A stretch of DNA of 64,000 nucleotides from Yponomeuta sedellus (GCA_934045075.1 OW203721.1:3173997-3237996), one strand, 5' to 3'; counted from the stretch's first letter, positions 1 to 10,620 are shown. Notes: a model not told the origin generated them from the sequence alone. A program made the numbers and translations.

Positions 1-489
1 GAATGCGAGCCAGCACCAACAGCATACTGAAAGCGATTGCTGATCGACATGATACACGTTTTCTAATACAGTGGTGTCGATCACATGTAAATATGATTGT
101 TAATAAGAAGTAATTTTATATTTTAATGTATTTAAATTTTTTAAGCCACTAACCAAACTGTGTATATTTTTATTGTGCCTAATAAGTACTACTAACCAAA
201 TGGATCTATGTTATCTGAAATATTTAAATAAATATATATATATATTAGCCCCATACTAACAACAACTAAATAACTTGTGTTACGGGTGCTAACTCTACGA
301 TAGATTTAATGCAATATTAATATACAGATAACATCCAAGAGCCGAGACAAATGGACACGTTGTTTAACTTGTAATAGTTCATGATTGATTGTCAATATTG
401 TTCAGTTGTGGGCAAATGTGGACTGGTAACTGAATTGGATTTTTATCACGAATATTAACTATTCGACTGGTTACTCGCTAATGACACAA
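1..489. other. No gene seen, AT-rich
   Basis: AT-rich sequence with no sustained reading frame, splice-framed exon or repeat that I recognise. Confidence 0.6.
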
Positions 490-683
490 CAAATCTCCTT
501 GAGTGGAGACCGCGACTCGTCTAACATAGTGTAGGACGTCCTCCGATTAGGTGGGATGACGATCTGTCAAAAACTGCAGGCTGATGCTGGATGCGGCAAG
601 CTGAAGACAGGGCGCTATGGCGCTCATTAGGAGAGGGCTATGTCCAGCAGTGGACTAGTATAGCCTGATGACGACGACGACGA
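490..683 (+). repeat. RTE-type LINE 3' end
   Basis: Forward translation gives the usual C-terminal tail of an insect RTE-type polyprotein: GRPPIRWDDDLSKTAG, then, after one stop, WMRQAEDRALWRS and GYVQQWT. A short (GAC)n tail follows, as is common for RTE insertions. It is 5'-truncated and dead. Related copies lie at 6,228 and 43,585. Confidence 0.8.
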
Positions 684-2159
684 CACAACAAACCGTCGAA
701 TTCACGGCCTTTCTGTAGCTTACACCCGACAGGATTCGATAGCAACCCTTGTATGTCCCCACTACTGGGGCTCAGGTCTCCTAACACCCAAATTTATAAA
801 AAAACGTGGCATTCTTAGAGAGATTCTCTCTTGAGGTCTACTTAATTTTCATTATAAATGAACCGGTATCATTTATAATGAGAATGAATTATGAACATGC
901 TCTGCGTGGTTAGCACTGAAATACGTGTAATTTTAGCCCATTATTATAATTATAATTTCCCGCGCCAGCCAATCACTGATTGGTTGAAGGGTCATAAAAT
1001 GTTTATAATTTTCCCTACATAACCAACTTGTTGGTCATCGAGTTGGTGCGTGGGTCAAAAGGGCTTCAACCATCAGCTGGATTTTCCATGTGATTATGCT
1101 ATTTTTCTTATTTTTTTACGGCGCTGATGTGTGACGTATGTACAGTTTTTATTCCTAAAATAAAAACAGGGTATTCCATAAAAATAGAGTCATATATCAG
1201 ACAGACAGCAACTGTGGTGATTAAGTAGTAAAACAAGTGCATTTATGATAAACAGGCAGCCATGGAACTCGTAGCGTGATCCGAGACGTTATTATTACCC
1301 ACTGAAACACAAATGTAAATAACGAGCCAATTACACGTCTGACGAAAACAAATGAAATGCGAAAACCAATTTGTAAGTGTGAAATATACATTTTAACAAG
1401 TTGAATTCATAGAACTCTGAAAAATATCGGGTGAATTACAATGAAAATGTTTCATACGTTGCAAAAGATTTTACTCGTAAATTTAAATTCTTAAATGACT
1501 GAATGCATTTAGTTTTTGCGCATACATTGCGTTAAAGTATTGTGATTTCCACAATAATACTAGTTTCAAAAAACGGCTTCTTGAAAAGATTTGAATCAAA
1601 TTTAGAAAAAAAATAGGTCGGCTTGTTTTAGTAAAATAATTATGACAACGTCAATTATAGCGCACTGTCACATAATTCATTCATTTGTTGTGTCACTTAT
1701 TATTATTTTAATTCGAAGAAATACTTATCTCTATGCGCTCATGACCCATAACACTGAAAAACTAAACTGATGCTATGTTTCTTATCTGTAAGATCTCTGC
1801 ATCAATCCAGTAATGATGCGCATTAAAATCTACCGAAGTTGAAAAGGGATTGAAAATGGCTGGAATCACACACACGGTTTGTGTAGCGAAAACTTGGCCA
1901 GGCGCACTGTGTGCGCTCAGTTAACCTTGGCTTATACCCGACGGATTTCCTTGCAACATGCAAGTGGCCAATGTCAATGTCGGATAAACTTAACAAATGC
2001 TAACATAATAGCTCCGGAAATGTAGCCTTCGTTTTGCTACAATGTTACGTTGTTACTTTTGGTCCGGCTTAAGTGGAGGCTTCCATAACTTAGTTGAATT
2101 TTTCGACGAAGTAAAGCAAGTCGGTCGTTACAAATAATTTATTGGTGAAGTTGAAGTGT
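684..2159. other. No gene seen; small 5S-SINE tail fragment
   Basis: No coding exon can be supported. Bases about 738-785 are a minus-strand fragment of the 3' end of the 5S-derived SINE family ('CAACCCTTGTATGTCCCCAC'). The remainder is unannotated AT-rich DNA. Confidence 0.55.
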
Positions 2160-2400
2160 ACATGCTTCGCAAGGCACGTTAAGTCGTTGGTGCCGGCTGT
2201 CATCTAATGGCAGTCGTTAAGCCAATCTTAGAGGCCTTATGGGCGGCTTGATAACTTCTGACAGTAAGGCCAGCCACTGTCTTACAAACCTCCACCAACA
2301 CAGACTTAGCCCCCGTGGTGGAGTATGGCCTAACCTTCCTGTGATACAGGAAGAGACCCGTGCCCAGTGTAGACATATAAAGGGTTGATATTGATATTGT
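2160..2400 (+). repeat. 5S-SINE, 5'-truncated
   Basis: Body and tail of the 5S-derived SINE, from 'GCTTCGCAAGGCACGTTAAG' to the 'AGGGTTGATATTGATAT' end. The 5S-like head is missing. Bases 2,401-2,590 downstream match 7,990-8,160, so the two copies share their 3' flank. Confidence 0.85.
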
Positions 2401-2737
2401 TGCAATTTTTGTGTAAAAAAATTTGACCGTAACTTTGGGTTCTTATCTCATACAACGTAAGCTATGCTAATTTGAAACGTTCCCTCGGTATGTGATAAAT
2501 TGGTTAGTTAGAGCTCGGATTTCTGCACTTAACTTCATAGTTGGGCCATTTTACGTAGCAAGCGCTGAGGTATGTGAGCACTTCCGAGACTAAGGTTTCC
2601 TCACGATGTTTTCGTTCATTTTAGCGAGTGTTATTGCTACTAGAACTTCACAAATTCAACTTCACACTTCAACTTCACAAAATTGGTACATGCTTGATTC
2701 GAACTCACGACCTCCCGATTGAGAACTTTATTATTAA

Positions 2738-2923
2738 CTAGCTGACCCAGCAAACTTCGTACCGCCTAACAGTAGATCCTTTAATTTTTTTTTTTTTTCC
2801 GTAAGAACCATCCTCGTCGGTACTTCAAGGAATATTCTAAAAAAAGAATTAGCGAAATCCGTTCGTCTGCTCTCGAGATTTGCGCTTACCAACACATTCC
2901 GCGATTAATTTTTATATTATAGA
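2738..2923 (-). mobile_element. Helitron-like non-autonomous element
   Basis: About 186 bp. Read on the minus strand it begins TCTATAATATAAAAAT and ends GGGTCAGCTAG followed by T. The TC start and CTAG end inserted before T, without target duplication, are Helitron hallmarks. Close copies occur at 4,542, 14,622, 14,803, 16,354, 16,539 and 39,297. Confidence 0.7.
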
Positions 2924-3049
2924 TTGGTTACAATGAATTAACCAATTAATAACATACCTCGGAAATATTTTTCATTATTTACGCATGATTTTATGAGCGG
3001 AAACAGCTCCAGTTTCTTGTGGGCCCGTTTCTTCTTGGTATGGGAAAAT

Positions 3050-3465
3050 ATAAATAAATAAATATTGGCCTTTTTGCATCTACTTAATGAGATGATTTAT
3101 ACAGCGTCCAGTGGTATCTTCACTCACACACTAGATGGGTGAAGGGACCACTCCGACGCTGTAGTGCCTGGGACATGGTTTTATAGATGGTTTTTAGGCT
3201 TGCCCAGCACCTATACCATCCTGACAGCTTAGTCGGCCTAGCCCACAGGAAAGAATAGTCAATACGTGCGGAGCCAACCAAGCCGCGGGTTTCCTCACGA
3301 TGGTTTCCTTCACCGTTAGCGTGTGGTATTGCGACTACAAATTCGCAAATGTACGAAGCTTTGAAATTAAAAAAAGTCATTGGTACATGCCCGCACTCGG
3401 GATCGAACCTGGGGCTTTCGCTTGCCAGTCCATGGTTCTACCCACTGAGCTACCACCGCTTCTTC
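3050..3465 (-). repeat. tRNA-headed SINE, family B
   Basis: On the minus strand the head near 3,463 reads GGTAGCTCAGTGGGTAGAAC (A-box) with GGTTCGATCCC (B-box). A body of about 300 bp follows, ending in a TAAATA-rich tail at 3,050-3,065. Other copies are at 22,206, 25,313 and 45,465. Confidence 0.85.
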
Positions 3466-3489
3466 CGGGAAAATATACTTACATACATA

Positions 3490-3562
3490 TGTAAAGTGGT
3501 AGTCCCTGGTCTCTGCCTACCCCTCTGGGATACAGGCGTGAGGTTATGTAAGTATGTGTACA
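3490..3562 (+). repeat. RTE LINE 3' tail fragment (GTAT family)
   Basis: The sequence 'GTCCCTGGTCTCTGCCTACC' followed by 'GCGTGAGGTTATGTAAGTATG' matches the extreme 3' end of the LINE family at 4,087, 18,620 and 21,955. Confidence 0.7.
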
Positions 3563-3565
3563 TAT

Positions 3566-3725
3566 TTTAAAAACCTATTTAGAGGCTAAAAATTCCACCC
3601 ATGCCGGGATTTGAACCCGCGACCTCTGGCTATCCGTGCCAGCGCTCTTTTCAACTGAGCTAATGGGCGACTCACCGGCATCAGTGAAATTTCGAACCTC
3701 TTTACACTATTCTCTATATTACGTA
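3566..3725 (-). repeat. tRNA-headed SINE, family A
   Basis: Minus-strand head GCCCATTAGCTCAGTTGAAAAG, with B-box GGTTCAAATCCC. The short tail 'GGAATTTTTAGCCTCTAAATAGG' is typical of the family. Further copies lie at 11,460, 15,735, 26,065, 47,510, 47,635 and 58,370. Confidence 0.8.
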
Positions 3726-3854
3726 CAGGCAGCGACATCTGGCTTTAGTAAATTGCATCACTTACAGTCCCGACTACCTACTTTGCAGTTAGGTTTTTAC
3801 ATCGGAATGATATCACTGTGTACATATGTAAGGATACGACTGTATCCTTGTTGC

Positions 3855-4078
3855 GTAACTTAGAAAACAAACTCAATGGCTCTAAGAATCGAACCTAGGT
3901 CTCTCGCTTAGGAGTTCATTGTAATACTTGACCACCGCCGCATTACAATATTTGAGTTATTGCATAGCTCATATCCTACTATAATGTTATACTACTATAT
4001 CATATGCCGGGAATTGAACTCACGACACCTCGGTTGGGAAACCAGCGTAGTACCGCTCGGCTACCACCACTCCTATTA
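3855..4078 (-). repeat. Two tRNA-like SINE heads
   Basis: Two minus-strand tRNA-like segments. The one near 3,860-3,950 has B-box GGTTCGATTCT. The one near 4,003-4,075 has GTGGTAGCCGAGCGGTA and GAGTTCAATTCCC. Neither folds as an obvious intact tRNA, and both continue into non-tRNA sequence, so they look like SINE heads. Confidence 0.6.
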
Positions 4079-4086
4079 GTTATATT

Positions 4087-4520
4087 ATATACATATATAC
4101 GTTACCTCACGCCTTTATCCCCGAGGGGTAGGCAGAGACCAGGGACTGCCACTTGCCACGATCCTGACAGAACACCTTCGCTTCATCAACGTTCATAAGT
4201 CGTCGCATACACGCACGCTGGTTCCGGGGACTTTTAATGTTCCCCTTTGCCAATACATCCCCTATTTGGTCGATGTATGTCCGCCTGGAACGTCCCTTAC
4301 CAGCCCTTCCACTCACATTCGCTGTATATATTCGTTTCGTAAATTTTTCTTCCTTCATCCTTTCCACATGTACAAACCAACGCAACATTCCTCTCTCAAT
4401 TCCAGTCACTACATCCTCTTTTAGTCCACAACGTTCTCTAATCAGATTATTGCGTATCCTGTCATTCAAAGTAACACTACACATATTTCTCAAGGACCTC
4501 ATTTATTTTTCAATTTATTT
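4087..4520 (-). pseudogene. RTE-type LINE, C-terminal polyprotein fragment
   Basis: A minus-strand frame of 131 codons (4,107-4,502) encodes the end of an endonuclease-reverse transcriptase polyprotein. Recognisable blocks are RIRNNLIRERCGLKEDVV, MLRWFVHVERMKEE, GRAGKGRSRRTYIDQIG, MNVDEAKVFCQDR and the final LVSAYPSG. The catalytic RT core is absent. It is a 5'-truncated, nonfunctional insertion whose 3' end leads into TATGTA-rich sequence. Confidence 0.85.
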
Positions 4521-4541
4521 CTTTTTTATTTATTAGTTATA

Positions 4542-4730
4542 CTAGCTGACCCAGCGAACTTCGTACCGCCTCACAGTCGATTCTTTATTTTTTTTTTATT
4601 TTTCTCTCCGTAAGAACCATCCTCGTACTTCAGGGAATATTCTAAAAAAAGAATTAGCTAAATCGGTTCAGCTGCTCTCGAGATTTGCGCTTACCAACAC
4701 ATTCAGCGATTAATTTTTATATATCCTAGA
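4542..4730 (-). mobile_element. Helitron-like non-autonomous element
   Basis: Begins on the plus strand with CTAGCTGACCCAGCGAAC (the 3' end in reverse) and runs to TATCCTAGA, where the 5' TC end is slightly degenerate. It shares the central 'GCTCTCGAGATTTGCGCTTA' block with the other copies. Confidence 0.68.
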
Positions 4731-5149
4731 ATTTCACTTAGAAATTCGTCAATTCGCCGCAGCTCGTGCTTTATTGCGCGAACGTACAGCGTAGAGTTAT
4801 TAACAATTAGTTGAGCATTATAATTATTAACAAAAGGAACCCCTTTTGTTTCAAACTCGGCAGTAAAATTATTGCGACGTTGCGGCTGTTACAGCTGTCA
4901 GCAAACATATTTTTGAAAGACCCCGAAACTCTTAAGGGGCTGGTAGTAAAGGCCAATTTGTGACGTAAAAAGTGCCGAAATAATTTTGTGGGGTGGTGAT
5001 TTAAAATGGCTTGGGGTGCGAAGTTTTTATGATCTCGTACTATACCTATAGTTACAGAGTTGTGCAGCTATTAAAGATAAACGCGGCCTATTTCAAGAAG
5101 CCATGTTGCATAGCCCACCCTTCCCCGGCGTAGACATAACATACCTTAA
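4731..5149. other. No gene seen
   Basis: Nothing recognisable. A short GC-richer stretch near 4,740-4,800 has no open frame worth calling. Confidence 0.5.
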
Positions 5150-5292
5150 TATAAAATTTACATTCCGGCACATACATTGCTTCTGGCTCCACACTAGGAT
5201 ACCCTCTGTCGTTTGTGACGTCGCTGTGCCTGGTTCCCAAGAAACAGCGACGTCACAAACATGTAAACATCCAAGACCTGGGGTTTTTTTGT
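5150..5292 (-). repeat. tRNA-headed SINE, family C, 3' part
   Basis: Minus-strand copy of the family C body ('CCCCAGGTCTTGGATGTTTAC...GCAATGTATGTGCC'). The tRNA head is missing. Confidence 0.7.
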
Positions 5293-6013
5293 CAATATAG
5301 AGATCAGTTTATTGCACAACTAGAAAAATAGTACATTTTACAAGTGCACAAATCGAACCAATTTTTTCCGTGACTTTTAGCAGCACGAGCCAAAGGCAAG
5401 AGCTGATAGTAATGTCGAGGATAAAATGGTTTTGTGGACGAGTTATAAACTTTGCTTTTCACTTCGTTTGTGAGGAAATAAAACAGTAGAACTGACAAAA
5501 ACTTACGACATTGATATTAGGTTTGGGCTGCAGACCTATACAGCCTACTAATAAATTAATAATGTAATAATAGTTTTCTTAAATTAATTAAATAACTTAC
5601 CGTACTTCAATTTAAATTTTAATATCTTTTACTTCTTAAAAAACACATAAGGCAAATAAATTAAAGTAAATATTATAAAATAACACTCTTTTTGTGAATT
5701 TTTTATTGTGTTTGGCTCTATGGCTCATTTTCTTTGCCTTAACATAGATACATTTATGAATAAATACGTTGATGCACTCGAGCACAAAGATACAAATGAT
5801 CAATTTCAGAGCATGAGAAGGGAAAAAATATATTTCTTTACAACACTTTAAATATCAAATTTTTGTTATGTCGCAATTTGAAGCCTATAACATGTCAGTA
5901 TTTTTAATTTTATGGCCATGTATTGTTTTTTTAAATGTTTTCGCCGAGCGTTAAAATGATGAGGATTTTAATTCAAATTAACTATTGTATAATTTTATCG
6001 TTTAAGATCTAAA
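5293..6013. other. No gene seen, very AT-rich
   Basis: AT-rich with many stops in all frames. No repeat family recognised. Confidence 0.5.
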
Positions 6014-6082
6014 ATGTCTTCTGTTTCATTATTGGAAGAGACTAGCTTGCACGACACAGGGAATCCTAGTGTGCAAGTTAGG
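6014..6082 (+). CDS. Candidate first coding exon, unassigned
   Basis: An ATG opens a 23-codon frame (begins MSSVSLLEET, ends PSVQVR) that closes exactly at a good donor, AGG|GTAAGA, in phase 0. The composition looks protein-like compared with the AT-rich surroundings. I recognise no domain. It lies 3.8 kb upstream of the Ets65A microexon on the same strand, but that exon needs a phase-1 donor, so a direct join is impossible. A 23-codon open frame can arise by chance. Confidence 0.25.
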
Positions 6083-6227
6083 GTAAGACAAATACTCATT
6101 GTACCATTTTATTAATTTTGTAATGAAAATGTTATTTGTCAACAATGTGTTAAACCTAATTGATAATAAATATAGCCTGAAGTAAGTAACTTTCCTAAAT
6201 CTAAGTAATGTTATATTCTTGTTCTTC

Positions 6228-6515
6228 AGGCTATATTATGTAGTCCACTGCTGGACATAGACCTCCCTTATTGAGCGCCATAGCGCCCTGTCTTCAGCTT
6301 GCCGCATCCAGCATCTGCCGGCAGTTTTTCACCGATCGTCATCCCATCTGGTCGGAGGGCGTCCTACACTAAGTTGGCCGAGTCGCGGTCTCCACACGTT
6401 TACTCCAACGGTTGTCGGTTCTTCGTGAGATATGGTCAGCCCACTGCCACTTCAGCTTGCTGATTTTCCGAGATATGTCGGTGAACTTTGGTTCTCTGTC
6501 GGATGCATTCGTTAA
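6228..6515 (-). repeat. RTE-type LINE 3' end
   Basis: Reverse-strand copy of the family at 490. It carries the 'GGGCGCTATGGCGCTCAATA' and 'GTCCAGCAGTGGACTACATA' blocks, and extends further 5' to about 6,515. Confidence 0.8.
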
Positions 6516-6699
6516 GTAATGTTATACAATAAATTAAATCTAACTTGTCTTAGCTTAGAGCGATTATAGCCTAGCTATAGATTTTTTTATACTTGGCCAC
6601 CCTCTCTTTACATAGAGCAACCTCTATTAAGAGGTATAGCATACTTTAAGCGTCGTTGTCAATTTTCTTATAATATTGTGTCAACCTAATTATCATTGA

Positions 6700-6885
6700 T
6701 AGACAAAAAATCGGAGTGGTGGCCAAGGGTCAGACACGATGGTCAGACGACATCGTGAGGGTTGCGGGTCAGAGATGGATCAGATTGGCACAGGACCGTG
6801 AGGAATGGCGCAGTAAAAAGGAGGCCTATGCCCAGCAGTGGGTTGATGTGGGCTGATTATAGATATAGATAGATAGACAAAAATA
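6700..6885 (+). repeat. RTE-type LINE 3' end with ATAGAT tail
   Basis: Forward translation gives RWSDDIVRVAGQRWIRLAQD, REEWRSKKEAYAQQWVDVG and a stop, the canonical C-terminus of an RTE polyprotein. A 3' (ATAGAT)n tail follows. A second copy with the same ending is at 27,841. Confidence 0.85.
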
Positions 6886-6909
6886 CAACTAAACAAAACT
6901 CCATCATTA

Positions 6910-7172
6910 AAACCTCTGCGGCGTAGCGGTAGCGCATCTGCCTACCATACAAGAGGTCCCGGGTTCGAATCCCAGCTGGGAACGAAAAAACCCCAGGTCT
7001 TGGATGTTTACATGTTTGCGATGTCGTTGTTTCTGGTTCCCACGACACAGAGTATCTTAGTGTGGGCCCAGAAGCAATGTATGTGCCTGTATGTAAATTT
7101 CATGACATGTCATGTCATGTCATTTACATACAAACACATACATTGTTTGTATTATTGTCATGTCATGTTATC
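6910..7172 (+). repeat. tRNA-headed SINE, family C
   Basis: The head has A-box GGCGTAGCGGTAGCGC and B-box GGTTCGAATCCC. The body is 'CCCCAGGTCTTGGATGTTTAC...GTATGTGCCTGTATGTAA', followed by a palindromic CATGTCATGTCATG tail. Copies lie at 9,085 (-), 10,045, 25,798 and 26,215 (-). Confidence 0.85.
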
Positions 7173-7554
7173 TTAGTGTGATGTGACTATAGAAGGATGT
7201 ACGTGCCAACTTGATCAACCGAAGTGACAACCATAAACAAAGATGGCAACGAGCCGTCGTCGGACCGATTCGAGACTACGGATAAGGTGGAAATACTCCG
7301 GCTGATAGCGCGATAGCCGTTGCCATGGCGACGGCACCAGCAACAACAGGCCCGACCGAAAAAAGCCGATGGAGTGCATAGATTGCATTTCAAGTGAGGA
7401 TAATAAGGCAGCGGCGACCTGCATCGCTGGATTTACATAGATAGGCCGTTCCACGCCAGCAGACAGCGCCCTGTCGCCGCGCTTCCACCCCTGCGGATTT
7501 TTTTTCTTGGTTTTCTTATACTTAGTTGGCATACCTACTTAGTATACTTACTTG
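7173..7554. other. No gene seen
   Basis: GC-richer than its surroundings (CGGCACCAGCAACAACAG region). Open frames exist on the minus strand, but no conserved domain or splice-framed exon can be supported. Confidence 0.45.
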
Positions 7555-7990
7555 AAGCGCTCATGGCCTAGTCGAACCGAGTGATTGGAATCAATCACTT
7601 GGTTAAGCAACAACATGCGCGGTCAGGTACAGGATGGGTGAGCGTCCCGTGACTACCGCTAGTGGCATTTTTCCGAGCACTTCCGTGCTTCGCAAGACAC
7701 ACTAAGCCGTTGGTGACGGCTGTCATATAATGGCAGTCGTTGAGCCATGTCAGAGGACTTATGAGCGGCATGATAACTTATGACAGTAAGACCTGCTACT
7801 GTCTTAAAATCCTTCACCAACCCGGACTTGGCCCTCGTTGTGGAGTATGGCCTAACCTGCCTGCGATGCAGGAAGAGACCCGTGCCCCAGCAGTGGGGAC
7901 ATGCAAGGGTTGACATCGAAATAGTGCCCGAGTATCGTGTGAGAGTGCCTCAGCAGTGGGGGCGTATTTATAAAGGGTTGATATCGATAT
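7555..7990 (+). repeat. 5S rRNA-derived SINE, full-length
   Basis: The head includes GGTTAAGCAACAACATGCGC and GGATGGGTGAGCGTCC, matching the A-box and C-box of the 5S rRNA gene internal promoter. A long body of about 300 bp follows. The end 'GCAGTGGGGACATGCAAGGG' is followed by a second, imperfect copy of the tail. Confidence 0.88.
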
Positions 7991-8345
7991 CGATGCAATT
8001 TTCGTATAAAAAAATTTACCGTAACTTTGGGTTCTTATCTCATATAACGTAAGCTATGCTAATTTGAAATGTTCCCTCGGTATGTTATTAATTTGTTATT
8101 TAGAGCTGAGATTGCTGCACTTAGCCTCATAGTTGGGCCAGTACGTAGCAAGCGCCGAGAACATTTCCGATAACAGGGTTTCCACACAGTGGGTCTTGGC
8201 CCCCAACACAAGACTTGTCACGCCACTTGTCTCTGTCAAGCGCGTCTCTTTCCAAACGCCTGCCTGGAGCTCACGCACAACCTTGGCCACTGCATCCTTC
8301 CAGCGATATCTTGGGCGACCAACTGGTCTTTGCCCGCTTGGACGC
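7991..8345 (-). repeat. LINE 3' region, minus strand
   Basis: Minus-strand translation of 8,100-8,345 includes GRPRYRWKDAVAKVVRELQA, resembling the 'W.DAV..DL' tail of RTE-type polyproteins. Bases 7,990-8,160 match 2,400-2,590 and, in part, 21,955-22,020. Relic. Confidence 0.65.
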
Positions 8346-8392
8346 CCCTACTTCATCGCTCGATCCTTTCCCATTCTGTAAACACATCCTTC

Positions 8393-8765
8393 GGTATCAA
8401 CCCTTGTATGTCCCCACTGCTGGGGCACGGGTCTCTTCCTGCATCGCAGGAAGGTTAGGCCATACTCCACCACGGGGGCAAAGGCCGGGTTGGTGGAGGA
8501 TTGTAAGACAGTGGGGCGGGCCTTGCTGCTAGAAGTTATCAAGCCGCCCATAAAGCCTCTGACAGGGCTTAACGACTGCTATTATATTACAGCCGGCACC
8601 AACGGCTTAACGTGCTTTGCGAAGCACGGAAGCGCTCGGAGAAATGCCACAAGCGGTAGTCACGGGACGCTCACCCACCCTGTACCTGACCGCGCCTGTT
8701 GTTGCTTAACCAAGTGATTGATTCCAAGCACTCGGTTCGCCTAGGCCACGAGCGCTTCAAAAAGC
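8393..8765 (-). repeat. 5S rRNA-derived SINE, full-length
   Basis: Complete copy in reverse. The plus strand starts with 'CAACCCTTGTATGTCCCCAC' and ends at 'GCCTAGGCCACGAGCGCTTC'. The minus strand carries GGTTAAGCAACAACAGGCGC, so box A and the intermediate element are intact. Confidence 0.88.
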
Positions 8766-9084
8766 TTCTGTAAACACAAATAAACATATCTCATCTACAT
8801 CTTCAGCAGCTGTTTTTATCTTTTCTGTGTTTGTGAGACGGCCTGTGGCAATGTTAATATCACAAGCCGCAGACGAAGGGCGGGCAGGAGGGTAGTCAAA
8901 TAGTATAAGTTAAGATTGAACCGGGTTGGCGTTGCCTCTTAACGTCATTTGTCATTTTTCTCCAAAATTATCTAGATTTCAAAATCTAAATTATTTGGAG
9001 AAAAATGGACAAAAATATTCCAAACTTAGTCGCTTCAAAGACCTTAATTAACACAGCGTTTACATATTTATTAAGACTTAACAT
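8766..9084. other. No gene; small inverted repeat
   Basis: Contains an imperfect inverted repeat, CATTTTTCTCCAAA...TTTGGAGAAAAATG (about 8,954-9,006). A related half-motif occurs near 14,560. No coding signal. Confidence 0.5.
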
Positions 9085-9290
9085 TAACATTTACATACTG
9101 GCACATACATTGCTTCTGGCCCCGCACTAGGAAACCCTGTGTCGTGGGTAAACAGCGATGTCACAAACATGTAAACATCCAAGACATGGGGTTTTTCTTT
9201 TTCGTCCCCAGCCGGGGATCCGCCGGGGGTACCTGGGAACTCTCGCATGGTAGATAGATGCGCTACTGCTGCGCCACAGAGGTCGTTATT
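9085..9290 (-). repeat. tRNA-headed SINE, family C
   Basis: Reverse copy. The plus strand runs from 'GGCACATACATTGCTTCTGG' to a degenerate tRNA head near 9,285 (GCGCCACAGAGGTC). The B-box is disrupted. Confidence 0.78.
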
Positions 9291-9692
9291 TCTTATAAAA
9301 CAAAGAGCTTTTACATTATACTGGCTTTTATTCCAGACATCATTGTCATCTAAATAGGTAATCCTGTATATTACAGTAAATAAATGAATAATAAATTAGT
9401 AACAAATTTTTGTACATATTAATACATAGTTTAATTTAAAAAAAGAGACATTTGACAATAAAATATCACCTCACCGTTTGAGACTACCTCCTTCTACACG
9501 TCACCTGTTGGTTGGCTAGAATAAAATACTATTTAGTATTAAGCCCGCCAATTGTACAATCTTTACAGGTACAATAAAGAATTTAATAATAATAATAATA
9601 ATAACCCTCTTGGCTCAAAGTGTACTTTACTTTATTACAGAAACTTTACAATACCCCATGAAGCATGTATTAACCTCTGCCAGCCTAAATCT

Positions 9693-9755
9693 TGGGAATG
9701 TCGTTTTGTCTTTCGTCGAAGATATACTTCGACGAAAGACAAAACGACATTCCCA
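9693..9755. repeat. Perfect 29-bp hairpin
   Basis: Arms 9,693-9,721 and 9,727-9,755 are exact reverse complements separated by ATATA. It lies 168 bp upstream of the Ets65A microexon, in the same intron. Whether it is a precursor RNA, a young inverted duplication or an assembly effect is unknown. Confidence 0.9.
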
Positions 9756-9923
9756 GACAACGACATCAGAACAGAACGTTCCAAAATTTAAATAATCTTA
9801 CACCTAACTTTTTATTTCAATCATGTGGTCGTCTACATGTGCATAAGCGCACACCGTCTTTTTGAGGTTTGCATATACGCCTTTTGAATGTTAGATATTA
9901 CAAACCATTTGTTTTTGTTACAG

Positions 9924-9971
9924 ATCCATATCAGATGTTTGGACCTACGAGCAGTCGTCTAGCGAACTCAG
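9924..9971 (+). CDS. Ets65A: Ets65A (ERG/FLI1-class ETS factor), 48-nt microexon
   Basis: Encodes DPYQMFGPTSSRLANS, the linker that lies immediately before the ETS domain in ERG/FLI1 proteins (vertebrate version DPYQILGPTSSRLANP). The acceptor is TTTTTGTTACAG|AT and the donor CAG|GTAAAC. It starts after one base of the Asp codon and ends with one base of the Gly codon, which is exactly the phase of the ETS exon at 23,522. The intron after it is 13.5 kb. The family comprises nuclear, sequence-specific DNA-binding regulators recognising GGAA/T cores. No upstream exon (first exon or Pointed domain) was found in the first 9.9 kb, so the start of the gene is probably outside the window or in unrecognised small exons. 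The identification rests on near-identity to the conserved family motif. Confidence 0.9.
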
Positions 9972-10044
9972 GTAAACCAAAAAGCTACTATGCAGCACCC
10001 AAAATATCCATGAAATTTTTTATACATTTGACAGAAAACCATAG

Positions 10045-10330
10045 ACGACCTCTGTGGCGCAGCGGTAGCGCATCTGCCTACCCTGCGAGAGGTCCCGGGT
10101 TCGATTCCCGGCTGGGTACAAAAAAGACCCAGGTCTTGGATGTTTACATGTTTGTGAAGTCACTGTTTCTGGTACCCACGACACAGGGTATCCTAGTGTG
10201 GGGCCAGAAGCAATGTATGTGCCTGTATGTAAATGTCATGACATGTCATGTCATGTCATTTACATACAGGCACATACATTGTTTGTATTATTGTCATGTC
10301 ATGTTATGTTAGTGTGATTAGTGTGATGTG
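10045..10330 (+). repeat. tRNA-headed SINE, family C, best-preserved copy
   Basis: Head TGTGGCGCAGCGGTAGCGC with GGTTCGATTCCC. The body and the palindromic ATGACATGTCATGTCATGTC tail are intact. Confidence 0.88.
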
Positions 10331-10519
10331 ACTATAGGAGGATTTACGATATTGTCAATGTTATGTTATAGACGAAAAAGGCAACATTTCATGGATACCT
10401 TGTATTTTTTACCACATAATTATGCGTTGAGTTTTGCTACAATATTATAACGAAGAGATCATGTAGCGACGACTAGTTAAGTTGATTTTCTATGAAAAAA
10501 AGGAGCCGTTTTTTAACTT

Positions 10520-10620
10520 ATTAATAAGCCCAGTGGGTAGAACAAGAGACTCGGAAGTGGGAGACCCACGTTCGATTCCCAGTATATGAACGGGTATGAA
10601 CCCATGACTTTGTTTTCTAA
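10520..10620 (+). repeat. tRNA-like SINE head
   Basis: Contains CCCAGTGGGTAGAAC and GTTCGATTCCC, spaced like tRNA A- and B-boxes, followed by non-tRNA sequence and 'GACTTTGTTTTCT'. It differs from families A-C. Confidence 0.55.

Noticed and set aside
10045..10120. Possible functional tRNA genes at SINE heads
   Set aside because: The A- and B-boxes are followed by conserved non-tRNA bodies and recur in many copies, and the acceptor stems are not closed. They are SINEs.
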